From: CAVXDY01 sp963760715 | GTDB taxonomy: Bacteria; Actinomycetota; Thermoleophilia; Miltoncostaeales; Miltoncostaeaceae | Length of the DNA stretch: 64,000 nucleotides | Direction of reading: 5' to 3' | Assembly: GCA_963760715.1 (NCBI GenBank) | Contig: CAVXDY010000008.1 | Coordinates: 1-64,000, forward strand | Program-made: the position numbers and the translations under genes | In this document: piece after piece, positions 9,546 to 17,635 of the stretch | Layout: each line of letters begins with the position of its first letter | Position numbering within the stretch: the stretch's first letter is position 1 | Notes under the pieces: generated by a model | The model's database searches: none | What the model was told of the DNA's origin: nothing | The model's input: the letters and a program-made list of their open reading frames with translations, nothing else

Positions 9546-10667
9546 TCAGTCGTCGGGGGGCTGGGCGGGCGCCGGGTCGAGCTCGGGACACCCACAGCCG
9601 CCGAGCTCCTCGTCCGTGTCCTCGAGATCGATGAGCGGCTGGTCGTCGTCGTGGGCCGCCGCCGGGTCCAGCCCGAGCGCGCGGAGCTCGTTGTCGGCGA
9701 GCGGCGGGCGGACCCGGATCGGGAAGTCGCGCGCGGTCTCGTTCCCGCGCACGTCCGCGCCGCTCACCCGCAGGCGATACCGCCCGGGGGGCATCCGCCC
9801 GGTTCGCAGGTACCCGTCGCCCGACGGACTCTTCAGCGTGACCCGGTAGGTGATGTCGGGCTGCGTGCGGTGGCGGGTCGATGACACCGTGTACATCAGG
9901 TTGCCCACCGGGGTGACCGGGATCTGATCCATACGGAAGAGGTGGTACGGCCCGACGGCGACCTGGTCGTCCTCGTCGAAGATCACGTAGCTCATGCGGT
10001 AGAGGCCGGCGCCGAGCCCGCCGTCGCCCTGGATGTCGTGGGCCGGCACGCAGAGGCCGACCGGCCCCCACAGCGCGTCCAGGTCCATCCTCGCGCCGCT
10101 GGGGCTCAGGGCGGTGAGCGCCCCGATCACGGGGGCCGCGTGGTCCTCGTAGCCGATCAGCGCGCCGAAGGCGAGCGGGTTGATGGGCCGGCCCTCGTGG
10201 AAGCGACTGAGGTGGACGTGGCCCTGCCCCTCGTAGACCGTCCCGAGCACGGTGCGCATCGCCCGGACGCGGGTGCCCTCGCGGACCGTGTCCGCGAGGT
10301 GTACGTACCGGAAGTCCCCGACCTGCACCCAGCGCCCGTAGCCCGTCCCGCCGCCGATCCGCGCCACGCCGTTGGTGATGGCGTAGACCCTGCTGCCGTC
10401 GGGGGCCTTGATGTCGATGCCGTGGTGGATGATTCGCCGGCCGGGGACCGAGAGTTGGTTGATGCGCTCGAGGACGTGCACCAGCGCCGCCCCGGCCACG
10501 CCGGCCGCGGCCGGAACGCCGACCAGCCCGCGCGGCTCGCCGAAGGTCGCCCGCACCGGGTGAGGGCTGTCGAAGGGCCTCAGCGGCCAGTGCAGGAGCT
10601 GGTCGGGAAACCGCCCTGCGCACGCGGGGGGGGAGGGCGACATGAGAAAGCCCCGGACGTTGTTCAT
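9546..10667 (-). CDS. M23-family metallopeptidase
   Basis: This 373-residue protein carries the LytM/M23 zinc-binding motifs: HHGID (His81/Asp85), YVHLAD near 123 and HVH at 150-152, the set required for an active peptidoglycan-type endopeptidase. A C-terminal part of about 180 residues looks like beta-sandwich domains and ends in a CGCPELDP tail rich in acidic residues. There is no obvious signal peptide. I start at the ATG at 10667, preceded by GAGAGGTG, rather than at the upstream open frame. It converges with the GAPDH gene at only 36 bases. Confidence 0.75.
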   Translation of the reverse strand: MNNVRGFLMSPSPPACAGRFPDQLLHWPLRPFDSPHPVRATFGEPRGLVGVPAAAGVAGAALVHVLERINQLSVPGRRIIHHGIDIKAPDGSRVYAITNGVARIGGGTGYGRWVQVGDFRYVHLADTVREGTRVRAMRTVLGTVYEGQGHVHLSRFHEGRPINPLAFGALIGYEDHAAPVIGALTALSPSGARMDLDALWGPVGLCVPAHDIQGDGGLGAGLYRMSYVIFDEDDQVAVGPYHLFRMDQIPVTPVGNLMYTVSSTRHRTQPDITYRVTLKSPSGDGYLRTGRMPPGRYRLRVSGADVRGNETARDFPIRVRPPLADNELRALGLDPAAAHDDDQPLIDLEDTDEELGGCGCPELDPAPAQPPDD

Positions 10668-10800
10668 GTCACCTCTCGACGCGGGAGCCGGACACCGGCG
10701 CCGGCTCCACGCACCAATGGCTGCGAAGCGCGACCGTTCTGGGCAGCATGCCGGGAGCGTAACGCGACAGCAGTGGCCGGCGCGCCGGCGTTCGTGGCCC

Positions 10801-11443
10801 TCATGGCGCGATGGCCCCGTGCGCTCGCGCCGCGAGTGCCGGGGAGACAGAGGCCTGCTCATCTCGCCGATGGACCGCGCGCCGGTGGCCGATCAGGAGC
10901 GCGAGCGCGCCATTGGCCACGCAGTAGTACGTCGGGTACAGCAGCAGCGACGGCTCGAGCGCGCCCACGGACCCCGCCGCCAGCGCGCCGACCAGGCTCG
11001 CGGAGGCGAAGGTCGAACAGCGTCTCGGAGTCCGGGTCGCGCCAGGTCTTGGGGAGCATCATCCCGGTCGCGATCAGGTCCGCGGCCACCACGCATGCGG
11101 TCGCGACGATGGGCTCGTCGGCGATGAGCCACCCCGCCACGCCGACGCCGGCGAGGGTGATCAGCACGGCGTCGGCCGGGCTCAGGGCACCGGTGCCGAG
11201 ACGGATGGCGAGAAGGATGACGACGGCGTTCAGGACAACCTGGGTCCCGGCCATGACCAGGCTCCAGGACGCGCCGTCGGCGCGCTGGGACATGCACACG
11301 GCGATCGCGAGCACCCCCCAGATGAGCCAGGTGCCCCGGTGCGGGCGGGTCGAGCGCCGGACGGTGTCGCGGATGTAGGGGGTCATGCCCGCGACGCCCA
11401 CGAGGCCGGCCAGCACGCCGAGGATCAGAGCGACGCCGCTCAT
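10801..11443 (-). CDS. Six-pass membrane protein, one frame break
   Basis: The start ATG overlaps the stop of the SpeD-like gene as ATGA, so the two are translationally coupled. The protein has hydrophobic segments ALILGVLAGLVGVAGM, WLIWGVLAIAVCM, VVLNAVVILLAI, AVLITLAGVGVAGWLIA and, after the break, SLVGALAAGSVGAL and related helices, giving about 213 residues. The frame is lost near 11014; removing the C of GGTCGAAC on the + strand gives ETLFTFASASLVGAL and a stop at 10801. Family not recognised; the PYIRDTVR/RPHRGTWLIW layout resembles small SemiSWEET/PQ-loop-like proteins, but only weakly. Confidence 0.6.
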
Positions 11444-11823
11444 CGCTGCAAGACGCTCACCCTGGGTGTGCCGCCGAAGTACTCGACCGCGATGGCGGCC
11501 GCGATGTCAGCGTCGAAGGGCTGGCAGGAGAACACGTTGACGAAGCACCGGCCCGAGACCTCGTCGGCGTGCATGGTGATCGAGCTGGTCTCGATGAACT
11601 GCATCGCCGACCAACCCTCGAGGTCGCCGTTGCCGAAGCGCTCGAGTGCCAGCGGCCCATGGGCCTTCATCCCGATCGCGGCGATCACCTCCGGCACGAA
11701 AGCGCGGATGCGGTCGGGATCGGCGAGCCACGCGCACTCGCACCCATGCAGGTCGATCGCCGCGAGGCTGCCCCACGGGACGTAGGTCCGGGTTGGGGCG
11801 GGAGCGTGAAGAGCGAGCGGCAT
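11440..11823 (-). CDS. speD: S-adenosylmethionine decarboxylase-like protein
   Basis: At 127 residues the protein has the length of bacterial AdoMet decarboxylase proenzymes, which self-cleave to make a pyruvoyl group and supply aminopropyl groups for spermidine. IETSSITMHAD aligns with the family's processing site, placing the cleavage serine at about 80, the processing histidine at 85 and VNVFSC cysteine at 100; the residue before the serine is Thr rather than Glu. AAGGAGG precedes the ATG by about 6 bases and is buried in a predicted hairpin. The downstream membrane protein is coupled by a 4-base overlap. Function inferred from motifs; activity with the altered cleavage context is uncertain. 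Confidence 0.7.
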   Translation of the reverse strand: MPLALHAPAPTRTYVPWGSLAAIDLHGCECAWLADPDRIRAFVPEVIAAIGMKAHGPLALERFGNGDLEGWSAMQFIETSSITMHADEVSGRCFVNVFSCQPFDADIAAAIAVEYFGGTPRVSVLQR

Positions 11824-11831
11824 CGCAGGCC

Positions 11832-11863
11832 TCCTTGGCGGTGCATGGACGTACCACCAAGGA
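11832..11863 (-). promoter_or_regulatory. Hairpin sequestering the speD ribosome-binding site
   Basis: In the minus-strand transcript UCCUUGGUGGU pairs with ACCGCCAAGGA across a 10-base loop: 11 pairs, one of them G-U. The 3' arm contains the start of the AAGGAGG ribosome-binding site for the speD-like gene. On the opposite strand the same position is a C-A mismatch, so the structure favours the speD messenger. This is a candidate translational switch or thermosensor. Confidence 0.5.
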
Positions 11864-11955
11864 CAGCCGGGGGGCTCAGATATTCCCGGAGCGGGTTACG
11901 CTGTCAGCCTCGATCCTTCGCTCTCAGACGCGGAATCCGAGAGAGATCAGGGGAC

Positions 11956-12795
11956 ATGCCAGAGATCTGGTCCAATACGGACTTCCCCTATATGTGCCTG
12001 AAGGACGAGAAGCGGACAGTGGCCTTTCGAGAGGCCATCGAACGAACCGTCAGGCGTGGCGACACGGTCCTCGATGTCGGGGCCGGCACCGGAATCCTGT
12101 CCCTCTTCGCCGCGTCGGCGGGCGCGCGTCGGGTGTATGCCGTGGAGATCGAGCACTCGCTCGCCAGGGCCCTTCGCACGACCGTCGCGTTGAATCACCT
12201 GGCCGAGGTCGTGAGGGTCGTCGAGGGCGACATCCTGGAGGCCGATCTGCCGCAGGGCGTTGACGTCGTCATCGCGGAGATCATCGATACCGGCCTGCTC
12301 GACGAGCTTCAGGTGCCGGCCCTCAACAGCCTCAGGGCCAGGGGCATCGTCGATCGGGACACCCGGCTGATACCCGGCCGGTACGAGACCACCGCGCAGC
12401 TGGTGTCGGCCGACAACCTGTACTACGGGTACCAGATCGTCGCGCCCAAGCACGAATGGCCCTTCTACGCCGACGCCGAGAACGGGTGGGCCCCCACCTC
12501 CATCCTGCCCGTCAGCGATCGGGTCATCGTGGCCTCTCACGACTTCTCGAGCGGAGTGATCGACGAGAGCGTCACCGTCACCAGGACCTTCACGATCGAA
12601 CCGGGCGGCCGGGCCAACGCCCTCAGGATCTCCGGCTCGATGACCCTGTGCGAGGGGGTCGCGCTCGGTGCGACGAATGCCGTCAACGGAGACAAGATCG
12701 TCGCACTCGACTCTGACCTGATCGGCGAGGTGCAGCTCGAGCTGGCCTATCGCATGGGGGCCGGATTGGGGAAGCTGGCGATCAGGCGGGTGTGA
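11956..12795 (+). CDS. Protein arginine methyltransferase-like enzyme
   Basis: The 279-residue product has MCLKDEKRTVAFREAI, like the region preceding the SAM pocket in PRMTs, then VLDVGAGTGILSL at 38-50 and the acidic ribose-binding YAVEIE at 61-66. AEIIDTGLLDE (107-117) places two glutamates as in the PRMT double-E loop that clamps the arginine guanidinium. The C-terminal half is beta-rich, as in the PRMT barrel, but the dimerisation arm is not evident. Start chosen at the ATG after AGGGGAC. It diverges from the speD-like gene across 132 bases. Bacterial members are rare and substrates unknown, so a small-molecule target is possible. Confidence 0.65.
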   Translation: MPEIWSNTDFPYMCLKDEKRTVAFREAIERTVRRGDTVLDVGAGTGILSLFAASAGARRVYAVEIEHSLARALRTTVALNHLAEVVRVVEGDILEADLPQGVDVVIAEIIDTGLLDELQVPALNSLRARGIVDRDTRLIPGRYETTAQLVSADNLYYGYQIVAPKHEWPFYADAENGWAPTSILPVSDRVIVASHDFSSGVIDESVTVTRTFTIEPGGRANALRISGSMTLCEGVALGATNAVNGDKIVALDSDLIGEVQLELAYRMGAGLGKLAIRRV

Positions 12796-12822
12796 GAGGC
12801 GCCCCCGCCGGCCGGCCCCCGC

Positions 12823-13617
12823 TCAGAAGGTGACGGCGCCCCCGCCCTTCCACACGGCGAGCTTGGTGAGCGTGTCCTCGTTCGCCGTCCGGCTCGACAG
12901 AACGCACGTGTGCCCATCGCGCAGCCAGGTCACGACGGTGCGTCCGCCCTGGGTGAAGACGTGCAGATCGACGCCGTCGCGGGTGACCGGGCGCGCGTCC
13001 TCGGGCACGTCGAGCGCGTTGCCGGACACGATCGTGTACGCCACCTCGGCGGCGTCCTTGTCGTAGCGCACCGTGCGGGCCGTGCGATCCCCGAGCTCGT
13101 CGGCCCGTTGCCCGGCTCCACTCCAGCCGAACTCCTCGTCCCAGGCCGGGAAGGCCACCCCGTTGACCGACAGGCCGAGCAGCGTCGGGCGGCCCTCGGC
13201 GACGGGCGGAGGCGGATCGGTCGTCGCGCGCGTCGCGAGCCCGGCGGCCTCGGCGACCGTCGGCCCGCCGGTCCCCGAGGGGAGGAGCAGGAAGACGGCG
13301 AGCACCGCGAGGACCGCCGCCCCGATCGCGAGCCCGCCGAGAAGGGCCCGACGGCGAGGCGCCGGGCGGCGCGCGGCCTCGACTCGGGCGCGCAGGGCGG
13401 TGGGCGCGCCGTCGCCGGACGCCTCGGCCGCCGCCGACCGCAGTGCGGCGAGGCCGCGGCGCTGGGCGGCGAGCCCCGCAGCGAGGTCCGGCGTCGCGGC
13501 CGCCTGCGCCTCGATCTGGGCGGCGCGGGCGGGCGGCAGCAGGCCGTCGGCCAGCGCGGCGAGCTCCTCGGGCCGCGCCTCGGGGCCGAGCTCGTCGTGC
13601 GATCCCTCCACCGTCAT
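12823..13617 (-). CDS. Membrane-anchored anti-sigma factor
   Basis: Residues 15-60 (ELAALADGLLPPARAAQIEAQ and following helix) match the anti-sigma domain that caps ECF sigma factors; a single membrane helix runs from about 91 to 112, and the remaining 150 residues form an extracytoplasmic sensor-like domain with a lone cysteine. The zinc-binding HxxxCxxC signature is absent. Start at the ATG behind GGGAGGG. It is transcribed away from the ECF sigma gene at 13757, its likely partner; divergent rather than tandem arrangement is unusual. It converges with the PRMT-like gene. Confidence 0.7.
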   Translation of the reverse strand: MTVEGSHDELGPEARPEELAALADGLLPPARAAQIEAQAAATPDLAAGLAAQRRGLAALRSAAAEASGDGAPTALRARVEAARRPAPRRRALLGGLAIGAAVLAVLAVFLLLPSGTGGPTVAEAAGLATRATTDPPPPVAEGRPTLLGLSVNGVAFPAWDEEFGWSGAGQRADELGDRTARTVRYDKDAAEVAYTIVSGNALDVPEDARPVTRDGVDLHVFTQGGRTVVTWLRDGHTCVLSSRTANEDTLTKLAVWKGGGAVTF

Positions 13618-13710
13618 CCCTCCCTCCCGGTCGCGCCCGCACAGTGGGCGCACGTCGCCGTGCATCTGTCGACTCCGGCAGCGCGGTGATTATTCCGCAT
13701 AGTCTTAAAA

Positions 13711-13732
13711 CGAGAGGGGCAACCGCCTCTCG
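13711..13732 (+). promoter_or_regulatory. Inverted repeat in the sigma/anti-sigma intergenic region
   Basis: CGAGAGG and CCTCTCG form a perfect 7-bp repeat around an 8-base loop, 24 bases before the TTG start of the sigma gene and just after an AT-richer stretch (13687-13710) that could hold the promoter. It could be an operator or a leader hairpin. Confidence 0.35.
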
Positions 13733-13756
13733 ACCGGTTCGGACAGAAAAGCGGAG

Positions 13757-14245
13757 TTGGAGCGCCACCTCGATCCTCGCGGTCTGGGCGACCACCTCGA
13801 CCGCCTCTTCCGCGCCGCCTGGGCGCTCTGCGGCTCGCGCGAGGACGCCGAGGACCTGGTGCAGGAGACCTACGCCCGGGTGCTCGCCCGCCCGCGCCTC
13901 CTGCGCAACGAGGACGACCTCGGCTACCTGCTGCGCGCCCTGCGCAACACCTACCTCACGGCCCGGCGCACCGAGTCGCGCCGCCCGCGCACCGCGCCGA
14001 TGCCGGAGGGCCGGGACCCGGTGGAGCGTCGGACCGACCTCGATCCCGAGGCCGCCTTCGCCGCGCGCCAGGTGTACGCGGCGGTCGCCAACCTGCCGGA
14101 CGACTTCCGCGACGTGATCGTCGCGGTGGACGTCGCCGGCCTCTCCTATCGGGAGGCGGCGAAGGCGCTGAAGACCCGCGAGGGCACCGTGATGAGCCGG
14201 CTCTACCGAGCCCGGAACCAGGTCGCCGCCCAGCTCGACGGCTGA
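13757..14245 (+). CDS. ECF-type RNA polymerase sigma factor
   Basis: The 162-residue protein has region 2 (FRAAWALCGSREDAEDLVQET, with the -10 recognition helix) and region 4 (LPDDFRDVIVAVDVAGLSYREA followed by GTVMSRLYRAR, the -35-binding helix-turn-helix), separated by a short linker. It would redirect RNA polymerase to stress promoters. The TTG start follows GCGGAG; no earlier start fits better. The divergent membrane anti-sigma gene is the probable inhibitor. Confidence 0.82.
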   Translation: MERHLDPRGLGDHLDRLFRAAWALCGSREDAEDLVQETYARVLARPRLLRNEDDLGYLLRALRNTYLTARRTESRRPRTAPMPEGRDPVERRTDLDPEAAFAARQVYAAVANLPDDFRDVIVAVDVAGLSYREAAKALKTREGTVMSRLYRARNQVAAQLDG

Positions 14246-14433
14246 CGAGGGCGCTCGGACGCCGCTCCCGCGCGCCGGCCGTTGGGCGGTCGTGACCCGC
14301 TGGTGAGACGGGCGGGTTAGTGAATGGCCGACGAATCGACGCGGCCGGCCGCACACGGAATGGGACGGACCCGTCGGGAGTCATCCCTGGTGAAACGGCG
14401 CACTGCGCCGGACGAGTGAGTCGGGAGGGAGAC

Positions 14434-14568
14434 ATGGACATCGGAAGGCCCATCCGCACCTACACCATCGAGCCGATCACATCGCCGGTGCCGGCCCAGG
14501 TGCCGGTCGAGCCGGCATGGACCGACCCGCTCGAGGCGCCCACCGCGCCCGAGCCCGTGCCGGCATGA
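14434..14568 (+). CDS. 44-residue Pro/Glu/Val-rich peptide
   Basis: The peptide begins MDIGRPIRTYTIEPITSPVP and continues in short proline-valine-glutamate repeats. GGGAGGGA lies before the ATG, and its TGA overlaps the ATG of the RsbW-like gene, so it is almost certainly translated. Short peptides with an 'IEP...VP' pattern recur in actinobacteria, often upstream of regulatory ATPases, but I know of no assigned role. It may be a binding partner of the ATPase or serve to couple translation. Confidence 0.6.
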   Translation: MDIGRPIRTYTIEPITSPVPAQVPVEPAWTDPLEAPTAPEPVPA

Positions 14569-15011
14569 GCGCGCGCCTGTGCTTCCCGGCCGAGCGCGGG
14601 TCGCTCGCGGAGGCGCGCGCCGCGGTGCGGCTGGCGCTCCGGCGCGAGCGCTGGGACGACGAGGGCACGGAACTCGTCGTCCTGGCGGTCTGCGAGACCC
14701 TGACCAACGCGATCGAGCACGGCTCCGTGCCCGACGACCCGATCGAGATCGAGATCGCGGCGACCGCGGCTCATGCTGAGATCCGCGTGAGCGACCGTGG
14801 GCGCCCGGGCGCGAGCCCCCCGGCCGGTATCCCGCCGCCGCCGCCGCCCTCGGCCGAGCGTGGGCGCGGGCTGATCATCATGAGCGCGCTGGCCGACGCC
14901 CTCGAGATCCGCCGCGCAGGACGCGGCACCGAGGTACGCCTCCAGTTCACCGCCCCGGTGACGTTCCCGGCATGGGACACGCCCATCTCACACGAGCCCG
15001 TGCTGGCATGA
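14565..15011 (+). CDS. RsbW-like HATPase anti-sigma regulatory kinase
   Basis: The 148-residue protein is a stand-alone GHKL ATPase domain: N-box CETLTNAIEHG at about 43-53, a G1 box VSDRGRPG, a G2 box ERGRGLIIM, and FPAERGSLAEAR at the start, as in RsbW/SpoIIAB and serine kinases that control sigma factors or phosphorylate STAS proteins. It overlaps its neighbours by 4 bases on both sides, and a sigma factor lies two genes downstream, making that sigma factor or a STAS partner its likely target. Confidence 0.75.
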   Translation: MSARLCFPAERGSLAEARAAVRLALRRERWDDEGTELVVLAVCETLTNAIEHGSVPDDPIEIEIAATAAHAEIRVSDRGRPGASPPAGIPPPPPPSAERGRGLIIMSALADALEIRRAGRGTEVRLQFTAPVTFPAWDTPISHEPVLA

Positions 15012-15610
15012 CCGGCGACAGCGCGCCCGACTACCTGGAGCCGATCGAGGGCTGGCGCGCCTGGATCGTGGACCCGCGCCCCGAGGGGCCCGTCCTCCAG
15101 AGCGTCGTGCGCCTGGGCGACTGGCGGCCGGGGCAACCACTGCTGGGCGCCTGCACCGGACGCCGCTACGCCGTGCCGGAGCACCACCCGCCGGTCGCGC
15201 ACGACACCCCCTTCCTTCACTGCGGGTGCGGGATCCACGCCCACCGCCTCCTCGAGGAGGCCGCCTATTACACGGAAGGGCCGTCGCGGCGGCGGCTCGT
15301 CACGGCCATCGGCACCGTGGCCCTCTGGGGCTCGGTGATCGAGTGCAGCGACGGCTGGCGCGCCTCCCACGCCTATCCGGTCCGCCTGGACCTGCCGCTG
15401 CGCCGCACGGGACCGGCGGCCTTCCGGGAGTTGGAGGAGATCGCCGGCGGCCTCGAGCGCTACGGCGTGCCGGTGGGGATCGTCGACTGCCGCGATCGGG
15501 GGGTGGCCGAGGCGCTCGGGCGAGAGCAGGACCCTCCCGCGCGCCGGGGCGAGCCCGCCTCGGCCGCGCGGACCCTGTTCGGCCTGGGTCGCGGACGAGC
15601 GCGGCGATGA
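15008..15610 (+). CDS. Hypothetical protein with a CxC-His motif
   Basis: The 200-residue protein has EGWRAWIVD at its start, HHPPVAHDTPFLHCGCGIHA (about 61-80) in the middle and ALWGSVIECSDGWRASHAYP further on. This set of motifs (GWR-W, CxCGI-A, GxVxEC--GWRA) recurs in a conserved actinobacterial family of unknown function; the Cys/His cluster could bind metal. It overlaps both neighbours as ATGA in a sigma-regulatory operon, suggesting a sensory or regulatory role, which is inference. Confidence 0.6.
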   Translation: MTGDSAPDYLEPIEGWRAWIVDPRPEGPVLQSVVRLGDWRPGQPLLGACTGRRYAVPEHHPPVAHDTPFLHCGCGIHAHRLLEEAAYYTEGPSRRRLVTAIGTVALWGSVIECSDGWRASHAYPVRLDLPLRRTGPAAFRELEEIAGGLERYGVPVGIVDCRDRGVAEALGREQDPPARRGEPASAARTLFGLGRGRARR

Positions 15611-16401
15611 TCACGCCCTCCGCCATCGACCTCGACCAGCGTCTCGCCCTCGCGGCCCGCGACGGCGACGGAGAGGCCCTCGCGCGGCTGGTGGCCCGCC
15701 ACGACGCGCGACTGCGCCGGCTCTGCACGCTCATCCTCGGCAACCCCCACGACGCCGACGACGCCGTTCAGGATGCGTGGCTGCGCGTCCTGTCGGCCAT
15801 CCGGCGCTTCACGCCCGGCGACGTCTCGGCGTGGTTGTCGGTGATCGCGCGCAACGAGGCGCGTCGGCTGGCGAGCGCGCGACGGCCGGCGGCGTCCCAG
15901 GCCCTCGAACTCGCCGAGGGCCCGGTCGCGGACGATCCCTACGAGCGGGCTCGCGGCCGTGAGCTGGCGGCCACCCTCACGCGCGCCATTGGCGCCCTTC
16001 CGTCCGGCCAGCGTCAGGTCGCCCTGCGCGAGGCTCTGGGCCAGCGCCCGGACGAGACCGCCGCCGCTCTCGGGCTCTCGCCGGGCGCCCTGCGCATCCG
16101 CCGCCACCGTGCGCGAGCGGCCCTGCGGCGGGCGCTGGTCGAGGCGGGGCCCGCCGCGCGTCCCGGCCGGGCCGAACCGGCGCGAAACGTTTCGAGGGCG
16201 GCCCGGGTTCTCTCACCGCACGGCCCCCACCACCCGCACAAAGGAGCACCACCATGGCCATTGCGCCGAACGACGTCAACGTCCTCTCCGTCGAGACCGC
16301 CGACCTGGACTTCACGGCCGGGCAGAACATCGACGTCACCATCGAGGCCGAGGCGGGCGTCGCCCTCCACGGCACCGGCGGCAAGTACCGGGTCCGGATG
16401 A
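15607..16401 (+). CDS. ECF-type RNA polymerase sigma factor
   Basis: Region 2 is seen in LCTLILGNPHDADDAVQDAWLRV and region 4 in LPSGQRQVALREALGQRPDETA with LSPGALRIRRHRARAAL as the DNA-binding helix. The family would normally end near 16150, but the frame stays open to 16401, overlapping the next gene by 148 bases and turning into low-complexity Ser/Thr/Pro/Arg. The true C-terminus may therefore be misplaced by an undetected frame error. Start ATG overlaps the preceding stop. Confidence 0.75.
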   Translation: MITPSAIDLDQRLALAARDGDGEALARLVARHDARLRRLCTLILGNPHDADDAVQDAWLRVLSAIRRFTPGDVSAWLSVIARNEARRLASARRPAASQALELAEGPVADDPYERARGRELAATLTRAIGALPSGQRQVALREALGQRPDETAAALGLSPGALRIRRHRARAALRRALVEAGPAARPGRAEPARNVSRAARVLSPHGPHHPHKGAPPWPLRRTTSTSSPSRPPTWTSRPGRTSTSPSRPRRASPSTAPAASTGSG

Positions 16402-16637
16402 CCGTGACCGACACGACCAACCCGGCCCTGCTGAACCAGCAGGACATCGTCGGCAACTTCGGCGACGCCCACTGGCTCAACCCCGGCCTCAACAGCTTCA
16501 CGTTCACGGTGCCGGGCGCCGCGACCGCCGGTCGCGACGGGAACGTCCTCGAGCCCCAGGCGCGCGTCATCTGCAACGCCGCCGCCCCGTTCGACACCTC
16601 GCACGCCGTCGGCGCCGGCGTCCTCCTGACGCCCTAG
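16254..16637 (+). CDS. Small beta-rich hypothetical protein
   Basis: The 127-residue product starts at an ATG behind AAAGGAG and has alternating beta-strand character (YRVRMTVTDTTNPALL, SFTFTVPGAA) without signal peptide or membrane helix. I do not recognise the family. It overlaps the tail of the sigma gene, but the strong ribosome-binding site supports independent translation. A terminator-like hairpin follows it, closing the operon. Confidence 0.6.
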   Translation: MAIAPNDVNVLSVETADLDFTAGQNIDVTIEAEAGVALHGTGGKYRVRMTVTDTTNPALLNQQDIVGNFGDAHWLNPGLNSFTFTVPGAATAGRDGNVLEPQARVICNAAAPFDTSHAVGAGVLLTP

Positions 16638-16660
16638 CCGACCGACGTCCGCCCGATCCA

Positions 16661-16688
16661 CCGACCCGCCCCGGCGTGAGCGGGTCGG
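16661..16688. terminator. Hairpin after the sigma operon
   Basis: CCGACCCGC and GCGGGTCGG form a perfect 9-bp stem with a 10-base loop, between converging genes ending at 16637 and 16731. No U-tract is present. Likely a bidirectional terminator. Confidence 0.55.
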
Positions 16689-16730
16689 TCCGGGCCTCCA
16701 CCGCTGCCGGTCAGGCGAGCGGGATCCCGT

Positions 16731-17546
16731 TCACCCGCCCCGCCGGGCGATCGCGAAGGTCTTCACGAAGCTGTAGCGGTACGTTCCGTCGTCGGCGACC
16801 CCTGCGCGGAAGAGGGCGTGCATCCGCTCCAGGGCCGCTCTCTGGTCGGCGGGCGGCAGGTCGGCCCAGAGATGGCTCCCGACCGCCTCCATGCGGGCCG
16901 CGTAGTCGGCCGGGGGCACGCGGCGGCGGCGGGTCTCGGTCCAGACGTCCAGAGGCTCCAGGCCGGCCGCCACCAGGTACCCGGTGAGCACGTCCGGGTC
17001 GATCTCGTTGTCCTCGACCGAGTCGGCCAGACGCTGCAGGATCGGGTCGCCGTTGTCGCGGATGAGCCGCACGGTCTCGCGGTCGTGCGCCGGGCCGGGC
17101 GCGAGGACGCCCAGGATCCCGCCGGGAGCGAGCGCCCGGGCCATCCCGGCGATGGCGTCGGCGCGCGCCGTGAACCAGTGGAGGGCCATCGCGCACAGCA
17201 CGAGATCGGCGCTCGAATCCGCCACCCCCATGTCGAGGACGTCCCTCGCCCGGAGGTCGGCGGCGACGCCGGGGAAGCTCCGGAGCCGCTCGCGGAACAC
17301 GGCGAGCATCGGAGGCGACGCGTCGATCCCGACGACGCTCCCGACCCCGAGCCGCGGGATGGCCTCGAGCGAGGCGAACCCGGTTCCGCAGCCGACGTCG
17401 AGCAGGCGCGGGTAACGACCCACCGGCACGGAGGCCACGAGCCGGCTCGCACCCGCCCGGTTGACGGCGACGTGGCCGTCGTAGACGTGGGCGCTCCGGT
17501 CGAAGCTCTCGGCCGCGGCCGGAGGCGGGGTCGAGGGTCGCGTCAT
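16731..17546 (-). CDS. Class I SAM-dependent methyltransferase
   Basis: The 271-residue protein has RLLDVGCGTGFASLEA as the SAM-binding loop, VVGIDASPPML as the acidic second strand and LCAMALHWF as the motif before the substrate site; LAPGGILGVL follows. This is the Methyltransf_11/25 type, similar to trans-aconitate methyltransferases, but the substrate is not evident. It is a monocistronic gene, divergent from the secreted protein at 17636. Confidence 0.8.
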   Translation of the reverse strand: MTRPSTPPPAAAESFDRSAHVYDGHVAVNRAGASRLVASVPVGRYPRLLDVGCGTGFASLEAIPRLGVGSVVGIDASPPMLAVFRERLRSFPGVAADLRARDVLDMGVADSSADLVLCAMALHWFTARADAIAGMARALAPGGILGVLAPGPAHDRETVRLIRDNGDPILQRLADSVEDNEIDPDVLTGYLVAAGLEPLDVWTETRRRRVPPADYAARMEAVGSHLWADLPPADQRAALERMHALFRAGVADDGTYRYSFVKTFAIARRGG

Positions 17547-17635
17547 GGCCCCACGCTAACGAACGGCACGGCGAGGGCGCACCGGCGGCCCGCGCATGGT
17601 TGCCCGCGCGCGGTTCCGCGCACTAGCGTCGCGCC

